DNA from: a virus
Length of the DNA: 20,263 nucleotides
Strand: one strand, 5' to 3'
IMG/VR virus record: IMGVR_UViG_3300007346_000335
Coordinates: 1 to 20,263 of that record
The notes beneath the pieces are model-generated. The model was not told the origin of the DNA. It searched no databases and saw only the letters and a program-made list of their open reading frames with translations. The stretch's first letter is position 1. The number at the start of each line of letters is the position of its first letter. The position numbers and the translations under genes are program-made. Shown here in pieces: positions 14,790-19,280 of the stretch.

Positions 14790-15077
14790 ATGATTCAGAT
14801 CAGCACACACCAAACGATCACGATGGAGAATCAAGTAACGCTTGATTTAAGCTCGTGTTCGGTGTCGGTTGTTGATAGTAAATCGAACGATCGCGTAACC
14901 ATCAAAGGTCTCACACCAGAGGCCATTAATCAGGAGGTTTCCTACTACGTTCGTTTGAAGCGTTACGCTCACGACGAACAGCAACGCACGAATGCCAAAG
15001 CCTTCTTGACTTCTCTTCTTGAGTACTGCAACGAAGGTCTGAAGTACCTGGCAGAACAGGAGACCGCCGCGTCGTGA
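14790..15077 (+). CDS. Hypothetical protein, first gene of the early block
   Basis: 95 residues from ATG 14790. AAAGG lies about 10 bases upstream and is a reasonable ribosome-binding site. A GTG at 14760 in the same frame would add ten residues but overlaps the leader hairpin zone and is less likely. The N-terminal half is beta-like (HQTITMENQVTLDLSSCSVS, then NDRVTIKGLTPEAINQEVSY); the C-terminal half is helical (KRYAHDEQQRTNAKAFLTSL) and ends in EYCNEGLKYLAEQETAAS. I do not recognise a family. Its TGA overlaps the next GTG, so the two are probably translated together. Position right after a strong promoter suggests early expression, which is inference. Confidence 0.72.
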   Translation: MIQISTHQTITMENQVTLDLSSCSVSVVDSKSNDRVTIKGLTPEAINQEVSYYVRLKRYAHDEQQRTNAKAFLTSLLEYCNEGLKYLAEQETAAS

Positions 15078-15253
15078 GACACCTTGTAACGACCTATCGC
15101 GGCCCTGAGCGTGGCTGGATCCCTGCGGGATCTGGCCGTCCCAGGTCTCACGGTGATGCGCAACGACTGGCCAATCTGCTCCGGCGGATCGATCCAGACC
15201 GTTACTTGTACCGGGTAGAAGTTCTGCCTGTCGAGCTTCCTAGCTTCCTATGA
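15074..15253 (+). CDS. Small basic hypothetical protein with GTG start
   Basis: 59 codons, GTG 15074 to TGA 15251-15253. The GTG overlaps the previous stop as GTGA. The protein is basic and arginine-rich, beginning MRHLVTTYRGPERGWIPAGS, then GRPRSHGDAQRLANLLRRID, and ends with a beta-like YLYRVEVLPVELPSFL. The helix in the middle carries a run of Arg/Leu residues that could contact nucleic acid or another protein. I do not recognise the family. Coding potential is supported by the coupling overlap and protein-like sequence. It ends 17 bases before a perfect 9-bp hairpin. Confidence 0.65.
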   Translation: MRHLVTTYRGPERGWIPAGSGRPRSHGDAQRLANLLRRIDPDRYLYRVEVLPVELPSFL

Positions 15254-15270
15254 CAGTACAGAATATCAGC

Positions 15271-15291
15271 AAGGCGGATCTCATCCGCCTT
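15271..15291 (+). terminator. Possible terminator or pause hairpin after the first small-gene pair
   Basis: AAGGCGGAT, loop CTC, ATCCGCCTT is a perfect 9-bp stem. It is followed by GTTCTTCCC, a poor T tract, so termination would be partial at best. It lies 17 bases after the stop of the 59-codon gene. Confidence 0.5.
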
Positions 15292-15350
15292 GTTCTTCCC
15301 TAGGTGCAGGACAATGCCCACGACTGGATACTTTCCAGGCTGTGACTGAC

Positions 15351-15376
15351 ACCCCAGGGTTTCTACATCCTGGGGT
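15351..15376 (+). promoter_or_regulatory. Second hairpin, in the leader of the downstream small genes
   Basis: ACCCCAGG at 15351-15358 pairs with CCTGGGGT at 15369-15376 around a ten-base loop. AATTTC follows, not a T run. It ends 23 bases before the ATG at 15400, so it could shield or expose that start, or protect a processed transcript end. Confidence 0.45.
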
Positions 15377-15399
15377 AATTTCAACCCTTTCTATCAATC

Positions 15400-15636
15400 A
15401 TGGTTAACGAAACCTACAACGGATGGTCAAACTACGAGACCTGGAATGTTGCACTCTGGCTTCAGAATGACTTCGGTTTCTATTCTGTCGCCGTAACTTG
15501 CAAACATTACAGAGACTTCCTCTGGTGTTGTATCGATAGTATTGTGCCACGATCCACCCCAGATGGAGTTTATTTCGACGACCGCCGTATCAACCACGAA
15601 CAACTAGATGCAATGTTGCTGGAGCTGGCATCATGA
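15400..15636 (+). CDS. Small conserved phage protein (NGWSNYETWNVALW family)
   Basis: 78 residues from ATG 15400. The N-terminal motif YNGWSNYETWNVALWLQND is very characteristic and I recall it from many phage, plasmid and bacterial accessory proteins annotated only as a domain of unknown function (DUF7249 by memory). A tryptophan/tyrosine-rich start is followed by HYRDFLWCCIDSIVP and a C-terminal helix NHEQLDAMLLELAS. Family members are normally about 80-160 residues, so this is a short version. The TGA overlaps the next ATG as ATGA. No Shine-Dalgarno is apparent. Function is unknown; recurrent presence on mobile DNA suggests an accessory or host-takeover role. Confidence 0.8.
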   Translation: MVNETYNGWSNYETWNVALWLQNDFGFYSVAVTCKHYRDFLWCCIDSIVPRSTPDGVYFDDRRINHEQLDAMLLELAS

Positions 15637-15902
15637 AGTTCCGAACGGAAGATTACATGCTCCCGGCTCATTGGGCCAGCTATCTTATCAACGGGGACGC
15701 TACATCATTCTCGCTGAATGATGATGGCGGCGATGAAGAGATTGCGGTGATCGATCAAATCACCGACAATATCGGACTCTCTCCGGTTAGCTGTTCTGAC
15801 GATCCAGTCTTCATGAAATACCACGATGCCAGACCTTACGGGGTTCTGGCTTGTGATTGTCTAATGTTCACCTTTCTACGGCAGATTTCTGATGTACTTT
15901 GA
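15633..15902 (+). CDS. Small conserved phage protein (LPAHWASYLINGD family)
   Basis: 89 residues from ATG 15633, coupled by ATGA to the previous gene. The segment YMLPAHWASYLINGDATSFS at about residues 8-27 is a recognisable start of a small family found in phages and plasmids (I recall DUF6926 for similar proteins). The region after it is acidic (DDGGDEEIAVIDQITDNIG) and the C-terminus carries four cysteines or aromatic residues in CDCLMFTFLRQ. The pattern suggests one compact alpha/beta domain. No catalytic motif can be named. Its last 11 bases overlap the next gene in another frame. Function unknown, probably part of the same early unit. Confidence 0.78.
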   Translation: MKFRTEDYMLPAHWASYLINGDATSFSLNDDGGDEEIAVIDQITDNIGLSPVSCSDDPVFMKYHDARPYGVLACDCLMFTFLRQISDVL

Positions 15903-16116
15903 CCGCTTCGATATTTGCGAAGCTCACTTCATGTTCGCCATGTTATTTCATGGCGGCATAGGGTGCAGCATCTACGCAAAGTTCGGACAATTGGAGAGGC
16001 TGAGGTTTCGTCCCAGTCCTCTCCTTTCAGATCCCCGTGATCTGACTGAAAACGCTCGCGATATTTACCGCCAATTGGTAGTGAATCATTGCGGCATTAA
16101 ATCCACTGCATCATGA
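15892..16116 (+). CDS. Small conserved phage protein (YFDRFDICEAH family)
   Basis: 74 residues from ATG 15892, which lies inside the end of the upstream gene (11-base overlap). The opening MYFDRFDICEAHFMFAMLFH and the C-terminal DLTENARDIYRQLVV define a small, widespread family in phages and conjugative elements whose members nearly always have 'RFDI.EA' at the start and 'L..N...IY..L' near the end. It is probably one helical domain with a central basic loop (ERLRFRPSP). I know of no assigned function. The TGA at its end overlaps the next ATG as ATGA. Confidence 0.8.
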   Translation: MYFDRFDICEAHFMFAMLFHGGIGCSIYAKFGQLERLRFRPSPLLSDPRDLTENARDIYRQLVVNHCGIKSTAS

Positions 16117-16322
16117 GCTACCTACAGTTCACAAATGATCTCGGGGAACCGTATGGTTCCTTCGAGGTTTTCTATGACATCAAAGGTCTGACACTGCTTG
16201 GTAAGGAAGTCGATCCAGGATGGTACTGGTGGCCTTGCTTTCCCGGATGTATGCCGGACGGCGATGCGGTCGGCCCATTCCTGACTGAAGAGGACGCCAT
16301 CGCTGACGCCCTGCAATCCTGA
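16113..16322 (+). CDS. Small conserved phage protein (WWPCFPGCMPDGD family)
   Basis: 69 residues from ATG 16113, coupled by ATGA. The N-terminal half has GSFEVFYDIKG, then the striking motif GWYWWPCFPGCMPDGDAVGP with two cysteines three residues apart, and a final helix EEDAIADALQS. Similar 'PGC.PDS...GPF' proteins occur in many phage genomes next to the other small families found here. The cysteines might form a disulfide or half a metal site, but two alone prove neither. The stop overlaps the first base of the terminator stem that closes the block. Function unknown. Confidence 0.78.
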   Translation: MSYLQFTNDLGEPYGSFEVFYDIKGLTLLGKEVDPGWYWWPCFPGCMPDGDAVGPFLTEEDAIADALQS

Positions 16323-16341
16323 GCCCCTACGGGGGCTTTTT
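16322..16341 (+). terminator. Intrinsic terminator closing the small-gene block
   Basis: AGCCCC, loop TACG, GGGGCT followed by TTTTATT. It starts on the last base of the preceding stop codon. In the minus direction no T run follows, so it acts for the plus strand only. The convergent minus-strand gene ends right beside it at 16340. Confidence 0.87.
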
Positions 16342-16810
16342 ATTCTCCGTAGTAGAACTGCTCGCAGAACCACTGCAAAGCGTTGATGTCCACGTTGTAG
16401 GGAGAATCGGTCCAGGGTGTTCCCCAGTCCTGATGCTGGATTGTTGGGCGGCATCCGGCTTGCCATGCAACTTCGCCACGGTCCAGCTCACCGACAATGC
16501 GGCAGGCTGGTCCGCCTGTACTAAGCAGAATCTCGAATTCTGCGCTTTCGAATGTTTCGCCGGGTGAATGCCAGCCAGAACGCAACAGCACGCTCAACGG
16601 CATTGCGTTGGCGTAGTCGGTGATGGCCTCCTGTAAGGTCTCAGGCGTGCCGGTCTCAGCGTCCCAGTCGAGATCGCTCAGGACATTGGCCGCCGGACCA
16701 GTCAAAGCGTGCGGAACTTCGCCTGCTGTGAAGTCCCAGCAGCTCAGCTCATAGAGCGCTTCGATTGTTTCGGCTTTAGCTTTGGCGTTGTCGATTGCGT
16801 GTTGAGTCAC
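16340..16810 (-). CDS. Conserved hypothetical phage protein
   Basis: The frame is open from TTG 16879, but the predicted promoter (-35 at 16879-16874) lies over that region. I therefore prefer GTG 16810, giving 156 residues beginning VTQHAIDNAKAKAETIEALY (initiator read as Met). The first half is helical and acidic. The second half contains PLSVLLRSGWHSPGE, FESAEFEILLSTGGPACRIV, GELDRGEVAWQAG, then HQDWGTPWT and LQWFCEQFYYGE. The 'EF.ILL.TGGPA.RI.GEL' and 'QDWGTPWT' motifs recur in hypothetical proteins of many phages. I know no function. It is divergent from the HTH gene and could be controlled by it. Confidence 0.72.
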   Translation of the reverse strand: MTQHAIDNAKAKAETIEALYELSCWDFTAGEVPHALTGPAANVLSDLDWDAETGTPETLQEAITDYANAMPLSVLLRSGWHSPGETFESAEFEILLSTGGPACRIVGELDRGEVAWQAGCRPTIQHQDWGTPWTDSPYNVDINALQWFCEQFYYGE

Positions 16811-16849
16811 GATAAGTGTGTTGTAGGTCTGGCTTGGTGAGCCATGCCC

Positions 16850-16879
16850 ACTATGAACCACGCTCCAGGCAGCTGTCAA
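16850..16879 (-). promoter_or_regulatory. Leftward promoter for the 16340-16810 gene
   Basis: On the minus strand a perfect -35 TTGACA (16879 to 16874) is 18 bases from CATAGT (16855 to 16850, 4 of 6). Predicted start near 16843 leaves about 33 bases before the GTG at 16810. The 9-base repeats begin 5 bases upstream of this -35. Confidence 0.5.
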
Positions 16880-16884
16880 GCAAT

Positions 16885-16920
16885 TGTCTGGGTTGTCCGA
16901 TTTTTCCGATTTGTCCAGTT
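16885..16920. repeat. Four 9-base direct repeats (iteron-like) in a divergent promoter region
   Basis: Consecutive units TGTCTGGGT, TGTCCGATT, TTTCCGATT and TGTCCAGTT run head to tail with no spacer. The consensus is TGTCCGATT; the central two differ at one position, the outer units at two to four. They lie between the leftward -35 and the start of the HTH gene, so they are candidate operator sites for that protein. A replication iteron function is possible but no initiator gene is next to them. Confidence 0.55.
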
Positions 16921-16956
16921 ATTGTGATACGGTATTGGTGGTTCACACCACACCAC

Positions 16957-17319
16957 ATGTCAACACAACAGGAAATAGCTCAACGCCTCAGCTACTCACA
17001 GGCTTTGCTTGAGCGTGGAATCCGCGTTAGCACAGTTGTGACGATGGTCAGCGCCAAGTTCGGTGTTTCACGTTCCACGGCTTACGCAGACGTTCACACT
17101 TCATCCAAAACAATCGAATCGATGGATGACGGTCCAGATCAGTCCGAGCTTTCAGAACCGCTTGACCCTGAAACGGTCCAGGCACAATTAGCTCACCTAT
17201 TTGACGTGGCAGTCGCCACAAACGATTTCAAAGCAGCCACGCAACTGGTCAAAGCACTCGACACCGCCAAGCGGTGGAACGGTTATGAAACGTCCCAGGG
17301 TGGTGGCGGTTACGCCTGA
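16957..17319 (+). CDS. Small helix-turn-helix DNA-binding protein
   Basis: 120 residues from ATG 16957. The frame extends upstream to 16816, but that part covers promoters and repeats and is not protein-like. Residues about 25-48 (STVVTMVSAKFGVSRSTAYA) form a clear helix-turn-helix, with a resolvase- or terminase-like 'FGVSRSTAY' recognition helix. After an acidic linker, residues about 75-110 are helical (AQLAHLFDVAVATNDFKAAT) and end in KALDTAKRWNGY. The C-terminus is Gly-rich. The layout resembles the small terminase at 13792-14277. It could be an autoregulator binding the repeats upstream, or a second terminase-like protein. It overlaps the exonuclease gene tail to tail by 10 bases. Confidence 0.75.
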   Translation: MSTQQEIAQRLSYSQALLERGIRVSTVVTMVSAKFGVSRSTAYADVHTSSKTIESMDDGPDQSELSEPLDPETVQAQLAHLFDVAVATNDFKAATQLVKALDTAKRWNGYETSQGGGGYA

Positions 17320-18110
17320 GGCAGTGCCGCGAAGTAATGCTCCACACGCTCCAGGAATCTAGATTCGGCACCCCGGAGTTCGAGTTCTGTCAGTTCTCGC
17401 ACCTGGGGTGCTCCAGTGCGACGTGCCACCACGATCAGACCGCCCACTGGCGCTATGTCGGTGAGACTCTTGAGACCCAAACTGTACGCACCAAGCTGAT
17501 CGATGTAGTTATTCAGCATGTCCTCGCTGCGTTCGCGTAACGAGGTTTTCCAATCCACAATGAATGGGCCTTTGCCGTTGATGTCCAGCAGGGCATCACA
17601 CGTTCCAGCCATACCTGCTGCGTGGTGAATGGAAAATTCCACTGCGTGAATGGCGGTGACGTTGTCTGCGATCCAGCCGCGTAGGCCGCGTGCGTAGCCG
17701 GAAGCGCTCCAGGGCACTCTGGGTGCTCCTTGGATGGCCCTTTCGATGCCCCAGCGGGTGATCGAGCCAGGGCAACGTTCCAGGCCGTCTGTGGACGTTT
17801 TCCAGGCGTTGCGTTTGTTGGCGGTTTGGCGGGCGAGTTTCGCTCCAGTCTTTAGTAGGTATTCCGCGTGATTATGCGCCAGCGTGCCCCGCGTTGCTGC
17901 CATGTCTCGGTCTTCAGCAGCAGTCGGTCGAGCCAGCCACCGTTCCAGGGACTGTTGTTGCCATTCGGGTGCTGTTTCTTTGAGTATGTGCGTAACGCTG
18001 TGAAAAATGCTGCCAGACTCATCCCGATAAATGCGGAAAGGGCCAGAGTCATCACGGACCAGGGCGGACTTACGCAACGAGGCTAGTCTGTTTTGTGCTC
18101 CTTTAGCCAT
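17310..18110 (-). CDS. PD-(D/E)XK exonuclease, RecB/Cas4-like
   Basis: 266 residues from ATG 18110. The motif order is that of the RecB-like nuclease superfamily: GTLAHNHAEYLL with His79, an acidic VEFS with Glu158, AGTCDALLD with Asp172, FIVDWKTS with Asp186 and Lys188, and IDQLGAYSLGL with Gln205 and Tyr209. All are present, so it should be an active metal-dependent DNA exonuclease used in phage replication or recombination. No iron-sulfur cysteine set is seen (a single Cys lies next to Asp172), so it is closer to phage RecB-type nucleases than to Cas4. Neighbours (SSB-like protein, primase) support a DNA metabolism role. Its start lies within the 3' end of a small upstream gene. Confidence 0.88.
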   Translation of the reverse strand: MAKGAQNRLASLRKSALVRDDSGPFRIYRDESGSIFHSVTHILKETAPEWQQQSLERWLARPTAAEDRDMAATRGTLAHNHAEYLLKTGAKLARQTANKRNAWKTSTDGLERCPGSITRWGIERAIQGAPRVPWSASGYARGLRGWIADNVTAIHAVEFSIHHAAGMAGTCDALLDINGKGPFIVDWKTSLRERSEDMLNNYIDQLGAYSLGLKSLTDIAPVGGLIVVARRTGAPQVRELTELELRGAESRFLERVEHYFAALPQA

Positions 18111-18241
18111 GCGTGTGTTAGTTGCCTGACCTTAGTATCAGCCAAGTGGTAGCTACTAACCCATCCTATCTGGTCTCCTACAGTGATGCGTACCATGCCG
18201 TTGGGTTCGGTTTCTAGCTTTGCGTTGGGTGCCTGGAGCAT
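18083..18241 (-). CDS. Small hypothetical protein overlapping the exonuclease start
   Basis: 52 residues, ATG 18241 to TAG 18083-18085. Its last 28 bases overlap the first codons of the exonuclease in another frame, as expected for a translationally coupled pair. The sequence looks real: MLQAPNAKLETEPNGMVRIT, then VGDQIGWVSSYHLADTKVRQ, ending LTHAWLKEHKTD. It suggests two or three beta strands followed by a helix. A promoter-like TATAGT lies 22 bases upstream of the ATG. I do not recognise a family. A role in controlling or assisting the exonuclease is possible because of the coupling; no direct evidence shows it. Confidence 0.55.
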   Translation of the reverse strand: MLQAPNAKLETEPNGMVRITVGDQIGWVSSYHLADTKVRQLTHAWLKEHKTD

Positions 18242-18263
18242 TTAAATACAGTTTCCCATATTT

Positions 18264-18292
18264 ACTATAGCCGATAAAAAACCCCCAGTGAA
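18264..18292 (-). promoter_or_regulatory. Leftward promoter overlapping the terminator
   Basis: Minus strand: TTCACT (18292 to 18287, 4 of 6) and TATAGT (18269 to 18264, 5 of 6) with a 17-base spacer. It would start RNA near 18257, 16 bases before the ATG at 18241. The -35 lies in the loop and inner stem of the terminator at 18274-18303. Confidence 0.5.
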
Positions 18293-18303
18293 TGGCTGGG
18301 GGT
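18274..18303 (-). terminator. Intrinsic terminator for the leftward SSB-like transcript
   Basis: Minus strand: ACCCCCAG, seven-base loop CCATTCA, CTGGGGGT (18303 to 18281), followed by a run of five more T, then ATC. An 8-bp GC-rich stem plus T run is a standard Rho-independent terminator. It lies about 250 bases after the SSB-like stop. Confidence 0.82.
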
Positions 18304-18401
18304 AAGACTGGAGCCGGGAAGGCGTCCTACTGGGGTTATGAAGCCCAGCGCAAGGGTGACGGAAGTCGAGCTTGCTGTCTTAGTTCTACTGTAGCCATCA
18401 A

Positions 18402-18433
18402 GAAACCCCCTAAGCGCAAACTCAGGGGGTTTC
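18402..18433. repeat. Perfect 10-bp inverted repeat in the spacer
   Basis: GAAACCCCCT (18402-18411) and AGGGGGTTTC (18424-18433) form a perfect stem with a 12-base loop. On the minus strand the second arm ends GGGGGTTTCTTGATGG, giving a weak T run, so partial termination leftward is possible. On the plus strand it is followed by AGGGACCC and would not terminate. Confidence 0.55.
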
Positions 18434-18552
18434 AGGGACCCTCAACCCGCTATCTCGTTGCCGAGGCAGTCAGCCAGAGAATGAACTCTGGGGCAGGGGC
18501 GCCGTAGCTGACCTGCCATCAGATTCATTGTATCACATCTGCCAATACAGAA

Positions 18553-19131
18553 TCAGGCGTCCTTGAATGGGTTTCCGCCGTCTAGGAGCCTATGAATGTT
18601 AAATCCGGCTTCTTGGCACTCGTTCCAAGCAGAGTCGATAGTCTTCTGCGTTGATGGCTTGCGCGGTACAGGCCGAAGCTTGTAATTAGTGTTCAAGCCG
18701 GTGCCTTCCTTGGCCAAGATAAAGTCCCAAGCTTTCAGGTCGGCGTAGTCCTCTACCTGAGAGACCTGATCAATCTCTTTAATGATTGATTTTTGTGTCA
18801 AGCTCATCACTTGAATGGTGCTGCTCTCGAAGTTGTAGACGGGAACAGCGATTGCGAACTTGACAGGCTCAGGACCAGTGCCTTCACGGTTCTGGCGGCG
18901 CTGGTAGTTAGGCCCCATTTCCTCTTCGATTTGAACAGGATTGGGATCATCCAGAAAACGGAAAGGACGGACTGATCCGTCAGATGCCTCGCCCCACCAT
19001 TCGTAGAACTCTAAAGGCACGTCTGACATCAGCGCAAAACGTACGCTGCTGCCTGACTGAATTTTGCTTGGATTTAGGTAGCCGCCGCCACCGCCTCCAG
19101 ATACCGCTGCTTGGTTTTTGAGAAATCCCAT
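18553..19131 (-). CDS. Probable single-stranded DNA-binding protein (gp32/OB-fold-like)
   Basis: 192 residues from ATG 19131. The N-terminus is MGFLKNQAAV followed by a run of six Gly and YLNPSKIQSGSSVRFALMSD, a start typical of phage SSBs in which a flexible Gly-rich lead precedes 'G....RFL'. Aromatic residues in EFYEWWGEA and PFRFLDD could stack on bases. A later block KFAIAVPVYNFESSTIQVMS, then LTQKSIIKEI and KAWDFILAKEGTGLNTNYKL, resembles the second half of T4 gp32-like cores. The protein lacks an obvious acidic tail. It is divergent from the primase and near an exonuclease, which supports a replication role. Family assignment is from pattern only. Confidence 0.6.
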   Translation of the reverse strand: MGFLKNQAAVSGGGGGGYLNPSKIQSGSSVRFALMSDVPLEFYEWWGEASDGSVRPFRFLDDPNPVQIEEEMGPNYQRRQNREGTGPEPVKFAIAVPVYNFESSTIQVMSLTQKSIIKEIDQVSQVEDYADLKAWDFILAKEGTGLNTNYKLRPVPRKPSTQKTIDSAWNECQEAGFNIHRLLDGGNPFKDA

Positions 19132-19173
19132 TGAATGGCTTTGCTGTGGGCTAAATCTGCCCGGTGCTTAAAC

Positions 19174-19201
19174 ACACTAGCACAGTGATGGGGGTTGTCA
19201 A
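19174..19201 (-). promoter_or_regulatory. Leftward promoter for the SSB-like gene
   Basis: Minus strand: perfect TTGACA (19201 to 19196), 16-base spacer, TAGTGT (19179 to 19174, 4 of 6). Predicted start near 19167 leaves about 36 bases before ATG 19131. Confidence 0.5.
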
Positions 19202-19207
19202 GGCACT

Positions 19208-19213
19208 TACAAT
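19208..19213 (+). promoter_or_regulatory. Possible rightward -10 for the primase gene
   Basis: TACAAT (5 of 6). The hexamer 17 bases upstream, GTGATG, is a poor -35, so this would be a weak or activated promoter. Transcripts would start near 19220, at the foot of the leader hairpin. Confidence 0.3.
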
Positions 19214-19215
19214 GA

Positions 19216-19254
19216 AAAAAGCGCTCCAAAGGGCGGTGAACCTTGGAGCGTTTC
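19216..19254. promoter_or_regulatory. Hairpin in the primase leader with A and T runs on its flanks
   Basis: CGCTCCAA (19222-19229) pairs with TTGGAGCG (19243-19250), 13-base loop. On the plus strand TTTCGTTTC follows, giving a weak terminator or attenuator just before the primase ribosome-binding site. On the minus strand the stem is followed by CTTTTTTC, a better terminator that would block transcripts antisense to the primase before they reach the SSB-like promoter. Confidence 0.6.
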
Positions 19255-19280
19255 GTTTCATTCCTGTAGGAGTCTAGCAA

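Larger units (their letters stand above)
18242..18552. other. Hairpin-rich spacer between SSB-like and exonuclease units
   Basis: About 310 bases without a convincing gene. It contains a minus-strand terminator (18274-18303), a perfect 10-bp inverted repeat (18402-18433) and a leftward promoter overlapping the terminator. Between the two hairpins lies a 20-codon minus-strand frame, ATG 18398 to TAA 18336, with AGGGGG upstream inside the hairpin stem; it is too short to call. The plus-strand frame through the region gives a low-complexity protein unlike anything known to me. No tRNA cloverleaf was found. Confidence 0.65.

Noticed and set aside
16816-16956. Upstream extension of the HTH gene
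   Set aside because: It spans the divergent promoters and 9-base repeats, and the translated sequence is Cys/Pro-rich without structure.
18292-18507. 71-codon plus-strand frame in the hairpin-rich spacer
   Set aside because: It runs through both hairpins, begins inside a terminator stem and has low-complexity composition.
18242-18552. tRNA or CRISPR in the hairpin-rich spacer
   Set aside because: No cloverleaf with a TTCRA loop and no repeated unit with regular spacers could be found; the repeats are two unrelated hairpins.
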